64,000 nt of DNA, taken from Georgenia sp. SYP-B2076 (GTDB lineage: Bacteria > Actinomycetota > Actinomycetes > Actinomycetales > Actinomycetaceae). Both the position numbers and the translations under genes were made by a program. Under the pieces are notes generated by a model. The model was not told the origin of the DNA. It ran no database searches and saw nothing but the letters and a program-made list of their open reading frames with translations. Location: contig NZ_RXOZ01000037.1 in the NCBI RefSeq assembly GCF_003991205.1, positions 1 through 64,000 of the forward strand, given 5' to 3'. This document shows positions 20,214 to 28,837 of the stretch, piece after piece. The stretch's first letter is position 1. Every line of letters begins with the position of its first letter.

Positions 20214-22268
20214 ATGACCAGCCCCGTCGTCGCCGACCTCCTGGCCCGGTCCAACCGGCTCGGCGCCGACCCGCGCACCACCAACTACGCCGGCGGCAAC
20301 ACCTCCGCCAAGGGCACCGCGACGGACCCGGTCACGGGCGGGGACGTCGAGCTGGTGTGGGTCAAGGGCTCCGGCGGGGACCTGGGCACCCTCACCGAGC
20401 GGGGCCTGGCGGTGCTGCGGCTGGACCGCCTGCGCGCCCTCGTGGACGTCTACCCCGGGCGGGAGCGCGAGGACGAGATGGTGGCCGCGTTCGACTACTG
20501 CCTGCACGGCAGGGGCGGCGCCGCCCCGAGCATCGACACCGCCATGCACGCCCTGGTCGACGCCGCCCACGTCGACCACCTGCACCCCGACTCCGGCATC
20601 GCCGTCGCCACCGCCGCGGGCGGCGAGTCCCTCACCCGGGAGATCTTCGGCGACCGCGTGGCCTGGGTGCCCTGGCGCCGCCCGGGCTTCCAGCTCGGCC
20701 TGGACATCGCCCGGATCAGGCGGGACAACCCGCGCGCCATCGGCTGCGTCCTCGGCGGCCACGGCATCACGGCCTGGGGCGAGACCAGCGACGAGTGCGA
20801 GGCCCGGTCCCTCGAGATCATCCGCACCGCCGAGGCGTTCATCGCCGCGCGCACCGAGACGCTGCTCGCGCAGGGCCACCACCCCTTCGGGGCCCGCCGG
20901 CCGGGCTACGAGCCCCTCCCGGAGGCGGAACGCCGCGCCAGGGCCGCCGTCCTCGCCCCGGTGATCCGGGGGCTGGTCTCCCGCGACGCCCGCCAGGTCG
21001 GCCACTTCACCGACTCCGACGACGTCCTGGAGCTCCTCTCCCGCGAGAAGCTGGCCGCCCTCGCCGGGCTGGGCACCTCCTGCCCGGACCACTTCCTGCG
21101 CACCAAGGTCCGGCCCCTTGTTCTGGACCTGCCCGCCGGCGCGCCGCTCGAGGAGGTGGTCGCCCGGCTCGGCGAGCTGCACGAGGCCTACCGCGCCGAG
21201 TACCGGGCGTACTACGAGCGCCACGCAGGCCCCGGCACGCCACCCATGCGCGGCGCCGACCCCGCCGTCGTGCTGATCGCGGGCGTCGGCATGTTCTCCT
21301 TCGGGAAGGACGAGCAGACCGCGCGGGTCGCCGGCGAGTTCTACGTCAACGCCATCCACGTGATGCGCGGCGCCGAGGCGCTGTCGAGCTACTCGCCCAT
21401 CGCCGAGGCCGAGAAGTTCCGCATCGAGTACTGGGCCCTGGAGGAGGCCAAGCTTCGCCGGATGCCCCCGCCCCGGCCGCTGGCCACCCGTGTCGCGCTC
21501 GTCACCGGCGCCGGCTCCGGCATCGGCCGGGCCATCGCCCGCCGGCTCGCCGAGGAGGGCGCCTGCGTCGCGGTCGCCGACATCAACCTCGAGGCCGCCG
21601 AGCGTGTCGCCGCCGAGATCGGCGGCCGGGACGTCGCCGTCGCCGTGCGGGGAGACGTCACGGCCGAGGACGACGTCGCCGCCCTGGTCGCGGCCACGTC
21701 CCTCGCGTTCGGCGGCGTGGACCTGGTGGTCAACAACGCCGGGCTCTCGATCTCCAAGCCCCTGCTGGAGACGACGACGGCGGACTGGGACCTCCAGCAC
21801 GACGTCATGGCCCGCGGGTCGTTCCTCGTCTCCCGCGAGGCCGCGCGCGCGATGGTCGCGCAGGGGCTGGGCGGCGACATCGTCTACATCGCCAGCAAGA
21901 ACTCCCTCTTCGCGGGGCCCAACAACATCGCCTACTCCGCGGCCAAGGCCGACCAGGCCCACCAGGTCCGCGTCCTCGCCGCCGAGCTCGGCGCGCACGG
22001 CATCCGCGTCAACGGCATCAACCCCGACGCCGTCGTGCGCGGCTCCGGGATCTTCGCCGGGGGCTGGGGCGCCCAGCGGGCCGCGGTGTACGGCGTCGAG
22101 GAGTCCGAGCTCGGCGCGTACTACGCGGGGCGGACGCTGCTGGGGCGGGAGGTGCTGCCCGAGCACGTGGCCGCGGCGGTCGTCGCCCTCACCGGCCCGG
22201 ACCTGTCCCAGACGACCGGGCTGCACGTCCCGGTCGACTCCGGCGTGGCCGCCGCATTCCTGCGATGA
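20214..22268 (+). CDS. rhaD: Bifunctional rhamnulose-1-phosphate aldolase / L-lactaldehyde dehydrogenase
   Basis: A 684-aa two-domain enzyme of the RhaD/RhaEW type. The N-terminal class II aldolase domain (about 1-410, metal-binding HVDHLHPDSG) splits rhamnulose-1-phosphate into DHAP and L-lactaldehyde. The C-terminal short-chain dehydrogenase (about 425-684) has VTGAGSGIG for NAD(P), an NNAG motif and catalytic Y574-x3-K578 (YSAAK). In characterised relatives it oxidises L-lactaldehyde to L-lactate. The ATG overlaps the rhaI end region closely and its stop overlaps rhaB (ATGA). The lactate product fits the lutABC operon nearby. Confidence 0.9.
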   Translation: MTSPVVADLLARSNRLGADPRTTNYAGGNTSAKGTATDPVTGGDVELVWVKGSGGDLGTLTERGLAVLRLDRLRALVDVYPGREREDEMVAAFDYCLHGRGGAAPSIDTAMHALVDAAHVDHLHPDSGIAVATAAGGESLTREIFGDRVAWVPWRRPGFQLGLDIARIRRDNPRAIGCVLGGHGITAWGETSDECEARSLEIIRTAEAFIAARTETLLAQGHHPFGARRPGYEPLPEAERRARAAVLAPVIRGLVSRDARQVGHFTDSDDVLELLSREKLAALAGLGTSCPDHFLRTKVRPLVLDLPAGAPLEEVVARLGELHEAYRAEYRAYYERHAGPGTPPMRGADPAVVLIAGVGMFSFGKDEQTARVAGEFYVNAIHVMRGAEALSSYSPIAEAEKFRIEYWALEEAKLRRMPPPRPLATRVALVTGAGSGIGRAIARRLAEEGACVAVADINLEAAERVAAEIGGRDVAVAVRGDVTAEDDVAALVAATSLAFGGVDLVVNNAGLSISKPLLETTTADWDLQHDVMARGSFLVSREAARAMVAQGLGGDIVYIASKNSLFAGPNNIAYSAAKADQAHQVRVLAAELGAHGIRVNGINPDAVVRGSGIFAGGWGAQRAAVYGVEESELGAYYAGRTLLGREVLPEHVAAAVVALTGPDLSQTTGLHVPVDSGVAAAFLR

Positions 22269-23758
22269 CCACCTTCGTGGCCGTCGACCTCGGCGCGTCC
22301 GGCGGCCGGGTCATCCTCGGCGCCGCCGACGGCGACGGCGTCCGGGCCACCGAGCTCAGCCGGTTCCCCAACCGGCCGGTCCTCGTCCCCGGCGCCGGGG
22401 GCCCTCGGCTCCACTGGGACGTCCTGGCCCTGTACGCCGAGATCCTCGACGCGCTCGCCGAGGCCCGGCGCCGCAGCGACGACATCGCGGGGATCGCCAT
22501 CGACTCGTGGGCGGTCGACTTCGGGCTCCTCGACCAAGACGGCGCCCTGCTCGGCAACCCGGTGCACTACCGCGACCCGCGCACGGCGGGCGTGCCCGAG
22601 CGCGTCCTCCGGCAGGTTCCCGCGGGCGAGCTCTACGCGGCCACCGGGGTGCAGGTCCAGCCCTTCAACACCGTCTTCCAGCTCGTCGCGGCGGCGCGCA
22701 CCGCCCAGCTGGGCGCCGCCCGGCGGCTGCTGCTCATCCCCGACCTGCTGGGGTACTGGCTCACCGGCGAGCAGGTCGCCGAGCTGACCAACGCCTCCAC
22801 CACCGGCCTGCTCGACGTGCGCGCGCGCCGCTGGTCCGAGAGCGTCGGGCAGCGCGTGCGGGACGGGTTCGGGGTCGGCGTCCTCGACCTGCTCCCGCCG
22901 CTCGCGGAACCGGGCACCGTCCTCGGACCGCTCCGCGGCGAGGTCGGCCGGGCGGCCGGCGGCCTCCACGCCGCCGTCGTCGCCGTCGGGTCGCACGACA
23001 CCGCCTCCGCCGTCGTGGCCGTCCCCGCCACCCGCCCCGACTTCGCCTACATCTCCTGCGGCACGTGGTCCCTCGTGGGCCTCGAGCTCGACTCGCCAGT
23101 GCTGACCGAGGCGTCGCGGGCCGCCAACTTCACCAACGAGCTCGGCCTCGACGGCACCGTGCGCTACCTGCGCAACGTCATGGGCCTGTGGCTGCTGCAG
23201 GAGTGCGTGCGGGCCTGGCAGGAGGACGGGGACGCCGTCGACCTCGCCGCGCTGATCACCGAGGCGGGGCGCGTCACGCCGCTGCGCCGTGTCATCGACG
23301 TCGACGACGCCGACCTCCTGGCGCCCGGGGACATGCCGGCCCGACTGGCCCGCGCCGTCGCGCGCACGGGGGCGCCGGCGCCCGGCACGCGCGCCGAGAC
23401 CGTGCGCTGCATCCTCGACTCCCTCGCCCTGGCCTACCGGCGCGCGGTGCGGCAGGCCGAGGGCCTCGCCGGCCGGCGCGTGGGGGTCGTCCACCTCGTC
23501 GGGGGCGGGGTCCGCAACACGCTCCTGTGCCAGCTCGCCGCCGACGCCATCGGGCTGCCGGTGGTGGCCGGGCCGGTCGAGGGGGCCGCCATGGGCAACC
23601 TCCTCGTCCAGGCGCGGGCCCTCGGCGCTATCGACGGCGACCTGGCGGCCCTGCGCCGGCGGGTCCTGGCCTCGGCGGAGCTGACCCGCTACGAGCCCGG
23701 GGAGGGCGGCGCCGGCCAGGACCGGTGGGACGAGGCGCAGCGGCGGCTGTGGCCATGA
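22265..23758 (+). CDS. rhaB: Rhamnulokinase
   Basis: Phosphorylates L-rhamnulose at C1 with ATP. The 497-aa FGGY-family kinase has the phosphate loop DLGASGGR at residues 8-15, IAIDSWAVDFGLLD, QPFNTVFQL and the C-terminal ATP-site VHLVGGGVRNTLLCQLAADA typical of RhaB. Its ATG overlaps the aldolase gene stop by 4 bases. It closes the catabolic part of the operon; the transporter genes follow after 204 bases. Confidence 0.94.
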   Translation: MTTFVAVDLGASGGRVILGAADGDGVRATELSRFPNRPVLVPGAGGPRLHWDVLALYAEILDALAEARRRSDDIAGIAIDSWAVDFGLLDQDGALLGNPVHYRDPRTAGVPERVLRQVPAGELYAATGVQVQPFNTVFQLVAAARTAQLGAARRLLLIPDLLGYWLTGEQVAELTNASTTGLLDVRARRWSESVGQRVRDGFGVGVLDLLPPLAEPGTVLGPLRGEVGRAAGGLHAAVVAVGSHDTASAVVAVPATRPDFAYISCGTWSLVGLELDSPVLTEASRAANFTNELGLDGTVRYLRNVMGLWLLQECVRAWQEDGDAVDLAALITEAGRVTPLRRVIDVDDADLLAPGDMPARLARAVARTGAPAPGTRAETVRCILDSLALAYRRAVRQAEGLAGRRVGVVHLVGGGVRNTLLCQLAADAIGLPVVAGPVEGAAMGNLLVQARALGAIDGDLAALRRRVLASAELTRYEPGEGGAGQDRWDEAQRRLWP

Positions 23759-23797
23759 GGGGCCCGGTGGTGAGGCGCACGAACGCGGACCCGCGAG

Positions 23798-23962
23798 TAC
23801 CTTGGGAGCGTCCGGGTCGTGCGTCGAGCAAGGAGGCTCTCGCGTGGCTGCACCGACCGCGCCTCCTGTGCGCGCCCCCGCTGCCTCCCTCCGCGCGGCC
23901 GGAGGGAGGGCGCCACATCCACGAGCAGGTTCGCGCTGACCACCCACAGCAAGGAGAGGACC
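23798..23962 (+). promoter_or_regulatory. rhaS leader: possible promoter and alternative hairpins
   Basis: TACCTT (23798-23803) is a possible internal -10. AGGAGGC (23831-23837) can pair with GCCTCCT (23861-23867). A second stem, CCTCCCTCCG (23884-23893) with CGGAGGGAGG (23900-23909), follows. GGAGGGAGG could instead pair with CCTCCT, so the structures are partly exclusive. The real rhaS Shine-Dalgarno, AAGGAGAGG, lies at 23951-23959. This looks like a possible attenuation or processing leader, unproven. Confidence 0.4.
23844..23939 (+). CDS. Possible 31-aa leader peptide upstream of rhaS
   Basis: A short ORF with a GTG start 7 bases after a perfect Shine-Dalgarno AGGAGG (23831-23836), ending with TGA just before the rhaS ribosome site. 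The product would be Ala/Pro/Arg-rich, with no recognisable fold. Its initiation site is inside the first stem of the leader hairpins. It may be chance, since GC-rich DNA has many such frames; the strong initiation signal is the main argument for it. Confidence 0.25.
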   Translation: MAAPTAPPVRAPAASLRAAGGRAPHPRAGSR

Positions 23963-25021
23963 ATGCGTCGATCGCGCAGCAAGGTCGCCGTCGCGGCCAC
24001 CGCGCTCGCACTCGCCCTGTCGGTTTCCGCGTGCACACAGCGCGACACCGGCGGGGGAACCGGTGGACAAACCTCGAGCGGGGCCGCGGCCACCGGCAGC
24101 GGCGGCGGTAAGGTCACCGTCGCCTTCGTCCCGAAGATCCAGGGCATCCCGTACTTCGAGGCGATGAACACCGGCGGCAAGAAGGCCGCCGAGGACATCG
24201 ACGGGCTCACGTGGCTCTACCAGGGCCCCACGACGGCCGACCCGGCCGCCCAGACGGACATCGTCCGGTCGCTGATCCAGCAGAAGGCCGACGTCATCGT
24301 CGTCGCCCCGAACGACCCCGACTCCATGGCACCCGTTCTCGAGGAGGCGAAGAGCGCCGGCCTGCACGTGGCGACGTCGGACACCGACGCGCCGAACTCC
24401 GTGCGCGAGGTGTTCGTGAGCCAGGCCTCCCCGGACGGCATCGGGGACTACGTCGTCGACACGCTCGTCAAGGCGATGGGCGGGTCCGGCAAGTACGCCA
24501 TCGTCTCGTGCGGGGAGACGGCGCAGAACCTCAACACGTGGATCAAGGTCGAGCAGGACTACACGGCCTCGAAGTACCCGGACGTGCAGATCGTCGACGT
24601 CGTGTATGCGGGCGAGGACCAGGCCAAGGCCACCGAGATGGCGACCGACCTCATGAACGCCCACCCGGACCTCACCGGCCTGGTGGGCCAGTGCACCACC
24701 TCCGCACCCGGGGTGGCGCAGGCCGTCCGCGACGCCGGACGCATCGGCAAGGTGTTCACCGTCGGCGTCGGCACGCCCAAGTCGATGGCCCCCTACCTCA
24801 AGGACGGCTCGTCGTCCGGGTCGATCCTCTGGGACGTCGAGGCCCTGGGCTACCTCACCGCGTGGGCCGGGGTCCAGCTCGCGGGGGGCAAGGAGTTCCA
24901 GGCCGAGAACGACGTCAGCGACACCATCAAGGGCGTGAAGTACGACGCCGCCACCAAGGAGCTGCTCCTCGGGCCGCCCCTGGTGCTGACCCAGGAGAAC
25001 GTGGGCAAGTACAACTACTGA
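23963..25021 (+). CDS. rhaS: Rhamnose ABC transporter substrate-binding lipoprotein
   Basis: A 352-aa periplasmic-binding-protein type I (ribose/rhamnose class) that delivers sugar to the RhaTPQ membrane complex. The signal ends in a lipobox, LSVSAC, with Cys24 lipidated, then a Gly/Ser/Thr linker. The mature part starts KVTVAFVPKIQGIPYFEAMNTGGKKAAED, characteristic of RhaS. The ATG follows AAGGAGAGG. It is separated from the ATPase gene by a hairpin, a common way to keep binding-protein message more abundant. Confidence 0.92.
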   Translation: MRRSRSKVAVAATALALALSVSACTQRDTGGGTGGQTSSGAAATGSGGGKVTVAFVPKIQGIPYFEAMNTGGKKAAEDIDGLTWLYQGPTTADPAAQTDIVRSLIQQKADVIVVAPNDPDSMAPVLEEAKSAGLHVATSDTDAPNSVREVFVSQASPDGIGDYVVDTLVKAMGGSGKYAIVSCGETAQNLNTWIKVEQDYTASKYPDVQIVDVVYAGEDQAKATEMATDLMNAHPDLTGLVGQCTTSAPGVAQAVRDAGRIGKVFTVGVGTPKSMAPYLKDGSSSGSILWDVEALGYLTAWAGVQLAGGKEFQAENDVSDTIKGVKYDAATKELLLGPPLVLTQENVGKYNY

Positions 25022-25029
25022 CCCGGCTC

Positions 25030-25050
25030 CCCGCCCGTCCCACGGGCGGG
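25030..25050 (+). promoter_or_regulatory. Intercistronic hairpin between rhaS and rhaT
   Basis: A perfect 9-bp stem, CCCGCCCGT (25030-25038) with ACGGGCGGG (25042-25050) and a CCC loop, lies 9 bases after rhaS. It may partly terminate transcription or protect the 3' end of the rhaS message. Confidence 0.55.
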
Positions 25051-25078
25051 CGGGGACGCCCACAGCGAGGGGGCCGGC

Positions 25079-26635
25079 ATGACGACGTCGGGCGCCACGT
25101 CCGCCGCCGGGGCGCGGCTGTCGCTCACCGGCATCACGAAGCGGTTCGGTGGTGTGCGGGCCATCCGGCACGCCGACCTGCGGGTGATGCCGGGCGAGGT
25201 CCACGCCCTGGTGGGGGAGAACGGTGCGGGCAAGTCGACGCTCATCAAGATCCTCTCCGGCGCCGAGTCCCTGGACGCCGGGCAGATCGAGTTCGCGGGC
25301 CGGCCGGTCGATATCAGGACGGCCGGCGACGCCATCCGCCTCGGCGTGGCGACGGTCTACCAGGAGGCGCAGCTCTTCCCCGACCTGACGGTCGCGGAGA
25401 ACATCTTCCTCGGCAGGGAGATCCGCACGGGCGGCCGGATCGACTGGGCCGCGCAGAACGAGCATGTCGTGCGGCTGCTGGACCGGCTCTCCCTGCCGGC
25501 CTGGTACGCCACGCGGCTGGTGGGCACCCTCTCGGCGGCGCACCAGCAGCAGGTCTCCATCGCCAAGGCCCTCTCCCAGGACGCCGAGGTCCTGATCCTG
25601 GACGAGCCGTCCGCGATCCTCACGGACGCCGAGATCGAGGTCCTGTTCTCGGCGATCCGGCGGCTGACCGCGGCGGGGGTCTCCATCATCTACATCACCC
25701 ACCGCCTCGACGAGCTGTTCGTCATCGCCGACGTGGTGACGGTCATGCGCGACGGCAGCACGCTGGGGACCTTCCCCGTGGGGGACCTCGACGTGCGGCG
25801 CGTCGCGCAGATGATGGTCGGCGGCGAGATCACCGAGGTTGCCCGCTCGCGCGTCGCCGCCGACGCCGAGCCGCGCCTCGTGCTCCACGGGCTCAGCTCC
25901 GAGGGGTCCTTCCACGACGTCGACCTCACCGTCCGCGCCGGCGAGGTGGTGGGCCTGTACGGCCTCGTCGGCTCCGGGGTGGCCGAGATCGCCTCTGCCA
26001 TCTACGGCATGGAACGCGTCACCGCGGGCACCATCTGGTTGGACGGCCGGACCGTCACCCCCCGCTCGCCCCGCCACGCCCACGACCTGGGCATCGCCCT
26101 GCTCCCCGCGAACCGGAAGCGGGAGGGGTTGTTCGGCTTCCAGTCGGTGGCCTTCAACATCTCCGTCGGGCACCTGTCGCTCTTCAAGAAGGCGGGCGCC
26201 TGGATGGATCGTCAGCGCGAGCGGACGGTGGCCCGGAGCATGATCGGGCGGCTCGCCATCAAGACCCCGGACGAGTCGGTCGCCGTCGCCAACCTCTCCG
26301 GCGGGAACGCCCAGAAGGTGGTCCTGGCCCGTCAGCTCGTCGAGCGCCCCGGCCTGCTCCTCCTCGCCGAGCCCACGCAGGGGGTCGACATCGGGGCCAA
26401 GGAGGAGATCCACCGGATCATCGAGGAGCTCGCGCAGGAGGGCACCGCCGTGCTGGTCGCGACGTCGGACCTGTCCGAGGCGACACGGATCGCGGACCGC
26501 CTCGTCGTCATCCGGAACGGGACGCCGTTCGCCGAGTTCGCGCCGGGCGCCGACCACGCCGACGTCCTCGCCGCCGCCGCCGGCCACCGCGAGGACTCCG
26601 AGCTCGCCCCGCAGCGCCTGGAGGAGCGGCCGTGA
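25079..26635 (+). CDS. rhaT: Rhamnose ABC transporter ATP-binding protein
   Basis: A 518-aa CUT2-type ATPase with two fused ABC domains. Domain 1 has Walker [10 protein letters not shown] (46-54), a variant signature LSAAHQQQV (151-159) and Walker B ending DEPSAIL at D175. Domain 2 has the degenerate Walker A (GLVGSGVAE) usual for the class, a normal signature LSGGNAQKV (from 406) and Walker B LLLLAEPTQGVD in which the usual Asp before Glu431 is Ala430. It powers sugar import with RhaP and RhaQ. Its stop overlaps the rhaP GTG by 4 bases. Confidence 0.92.
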   Translation: MTTSGATSAAGARLSLTGITKRFGGVRAIRHADLRVMPGEVHALVGENGAGKSTLIKILSGAESLDAGQIEFAGRPVDIRTAGDAIRLGVATVYQEAQLFPDLTVAENIFLGREIRTGGRIDWAAQNEHVVRLLDRLSLPAWYATRLVGTLSAAHQQQVSIAKALSQDAEVLILDEPSAILTDAEIEVLFSAIRRLTAAGVSIIYITHRLDELFVIADVVTVMRDGSTLGTFPVGDLDVRRVAQMMVGGEITEVARSRVAADAEPRLVLHGLSSEGSFHDVDLTVRAGEVVGLYGLVGSGVAEIASAIYGMERVTAGTIWLDGRTVTPRSPRHAHDLGIALLPANRKREGLFGFQSVAFNISVGHLSLFKKAGAWMDRQRERTVARSMIGRLAIKTPDESVAVANLSGGNAQKVVLARQLVERPGLLLLAEPTQGVDIGAKEEIHRIIEELAQEGTAVLVATSDLSEATRIADRLVVIRNGTPFAEFAPGADHADVLAAAAGHREDSELAPQRLEERP

Positions 26636-27636
26636 GCGCCCCCGCGACGACGAGCCCGGCCGCGCGGCGCACCGGCCGGGTCATCGCGCCGCCCGTGACG
26701 GGCCAGGAGGTCGTCCTCCTCGGCGTCATCGCCGTCACGTGGGTGCTGCTCTGGGCGTTCACGCCGGCGTTCCTCACGTCCGAGTCGATCCAGCCGCTGC
26801 TCGTCCGCCTCGCCCCCACCGGGATCATGGCCGTCGGGATGACCTTCATCATCATCACCGGGGGCATCGACATCTCGGTCGCCGCGACGCTCATGGTGTG
26901 CGCCGTGGTCACCGCCAAGCTGCTGGCCACCGCGGGGCTGGCGTTCGTGCCCGCGCTGGTCGTCGCCCTCGTGCTCGGCGGCGTGCTCGGCGCCGTCAAC
27001 GGCGTGCTCATCGCCTACGGGAGGGTGCCCGCCATCATCATCACGTTCGGCACCGCCAACCTGTTCCAGTTCGTCGGCCTGCGGATCTTCAACTCCCAGA
27101 CCGTCAACGGCATCCCCGGAACCTTCGCCACGTTCGGGCGGGGGGAGGCAGGCCGCACCTTCGGCGTCCCGCACAGCTTCGTCATCATGGTGCTGATCGT
27201 CGCGGCCGCCTGGTGGTACCTGCGCCACTTCGCCGGCGGCCGGCACTTCTTCGCCATCGGCGGCGACGCGCACGCGGCGGAGCTCGCCGGCGTCAACGTC
27301 CGGCGACGGACCTTCCTCGCCTACACGGTCACCGGCGTGCTGGTCGGGCTGGCGGCCTGCTTCACCCTCGCCGGGGGCACGTCGAGCCTGGACCAGAACG
27401 TCGGCCGCGGGCAGGAGCTCGCCGTGATCGCCGCCGTCGTCATCGGGGGCACGTCGATCCTGGGCGGTCGCGGGTCGGTGCTGGGCAGCGTCCTCGGTGC
27501 GCTGCTCGTCCAGACGGTGGCGTCCGGCGTCACGCAGATCGGATGGCCGAGCCAGCTGTCGAACCTCTTCGTCGGCCTGTTCATCATCGTCGCCGTCGGC
27601 GCCGACCTGGTCCGCGAGCGACGGAGGCGGACCTGA
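26632..27636 (+). CDS. rhaP: Rhamnose ABC transporter permease 1
   Basis: A 334-aa integral membrane protein of the CUT2/RbsC family with about eight to ten hydrophobic segments. Conserved marks include FIIITGGIDISVAATLMV near residues 70-90, the IAYGRVPAIIITFGTANLFQ segment and IGGTSILGGRGSVLGSVLGALL near the end. The GTG overlaps the rhaT stop. The stop shares one base with the rhaQ ATG (TGATG). Confidence 0.9.
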   Translation: MSAPATTSPAARRTGRVIAPPVTGQEVVLLGVIAVTWVLLWAFTPAFLTSESIQPLLVRLAPTGIMAVGMTFIIITGGIDISVAATLMVCAVVTAKLLATAGLAFVPALVVALVLGGVLGAVNGVLIAYGRVPAIIITFGTANLFQFVGLRIFNSQTVNGIPGTFATFGRGEAGRTFGVPHSFVIMVLIVAAAWWYLRHFAGGRHFFAIGGDAHAAELAGVNVRRRTFLAYTVTGVLVGLAACFTLAGGTSSLDQNVGRGQELAVIAAVVIGGTSILGGRGSVLGSVLGALLVQTVASGVTQIGWPSQLSNLFVGLFIIVAVGADLVRERRRRT

Positions 27637-28727
27637 TGGCGGCGACGGCCCAGGCCCCGACCGGGACCCCCACGGCCGGCGGGGAGCGCGAGTCCGTCCG
27701 CGCGCGGCTGCTGCGCGCGGTCCTGACCCAGCGGATCGTGCTGCTCGCGATCCTCGTCGTGGTGGTCGTCGTGGTGATGATGACCCTCGACCGGCTCGGG
27801 TACCTCTCGGCCTCGTACAACTCCGACTACATGGCCGCGGCGCTGATCAACGCCGTCCCCCTCATGATGCTCGCGCTCGCGGAGCTCATCGTCATCGTCT
27901 CCGGGCGGGGCGGCATCGACCTGTCCGTGGGGGCCAACGTGTCCCTGACGGGGATGGTCTTCGGCTTCGCGTACGGGTTGTGGGGCTGGCCGCTGGCGGT
28001 GTCCGTCGCCGCGGCGATCCTGTTCGGGGCCCTCCTCGGCCTGGTCAACGGCGTGCTGGTGGCCTCCCTGGGCTTCCCGCCGCTCATCGCCACCCTGGCG
28101 ACGTACTACGCCTATCTCTCCCTCGCGCTGGTCATCAACGGCCAGAAGCCCGTCAACACCACGCCGATCCAGGGCCTGTACGGGGCCTCCCGCGCCGTCG
28201 AGCTGCCCCTGGTGGGGCAGTACCTGCCCCTCGTCCCCGCGGGGGTGTTCCTGTTCCTGCTGCCGACCATCGTGATCGTCTGGCTCCTCATGGGCCGCTC
28301 GACGTACGGCCGCAAGGTCTACGCCATCGGGACCAACGACACCGCCGGGCGGTGGGCCGGACTGGACGTCGCCCGCAGCAGGATGCTCGCGTACGTCGCG
28401 GCCGGCGCGATCTCCGGCCTCGTCGCCGTGGTCACCGTCTCCCAGTTCGCCTCCGCCCGCCCCGACGCCGGCACCTCCGGCAACGGGATGGCCCTGCCGG
28501 CCATCACCATCGCCGTGCTCGGCGGGGTGGCCATCACCGGCGGGCTCGGCCGCGTGCTCGGCGTGTTCCTGGCGGCCCTGCTCATCGTGTGGCTCAACGC
28601 GGGCATCCTGCTGGCCTTCGCCGGCAACCTCAGCTCGCAGATCCAGCTCCTCGCGCTCGGCGTCATCCTCATCGCGGCCGCGCTGCTCAACGGCATGGCG
28701 ACGCGGCGGTACGGGGGGACACGCTAG
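27636..28727 (+). CDS. rhaQ: Rhamnose ABC transporter permease 2
   Basis: A 363-aa second CUT2 permease, with the class features LIVIVSGRGGIDLSVGANVSLTG, LGFPPLIATLATYYAYLSL and IAVLGGVAITGGLGRVLG. Two different permeases are the norm for rhamnose CUT2 systems, unlike the single-permease pentose transporters later in this window. It overlaps rhaP by one base. Confidence 0.9.
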   Translation: MAATAQAPTGTPTAGGERESVRARLLRAVLTQRIVLLAILVVVVVVVMMTLDRLGYLSASYNSDYMAAALINAVPLMMLALAELIVIVSGRGGIDLSVGANVSLTGMVFGFAYGLWGWPLAVSVAAAILFGALLGLVNGVLVASLGFPPLIATLATYYAYLSLALVINGQKPVNTTPIQGLYGASRAVELPLVGQYLPLVPAGVFLFLLPTIVIVWLLMGRSTYGRKVYAIGTNDTAGRWAGLDVARSRMLAYVAAGAISGLVAVVTVSQFASARPDAGTSGNGMALPAITIAVLGGVAITGGLGRVLGVFLAALLIVWLNAGILLAFAGNLSSQIQLLALGVILIAAALLNGMATRRYGGTR

Positions 28728-28837
28728 CGCGGTCGCCCGGCACCGCGCCGCAGCCCACCCGCCGCCTTGGCGCCGCGCCCCGCGCCACAGTTCGCCGCCC
28801 GTCGTGGCGCCCCCACCGTCCAGAGGAAGGCAGAACG

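Noticed and set aside
22121-26587. A 1488-codon open frame on the minus strand across rhaB, rhaS and rhaT
   Set aside because: It is antisense to four well-identified genes, has no recognisable domain and only low-complexity GC-driven composition. Long antisense frames are expected at this GC content.
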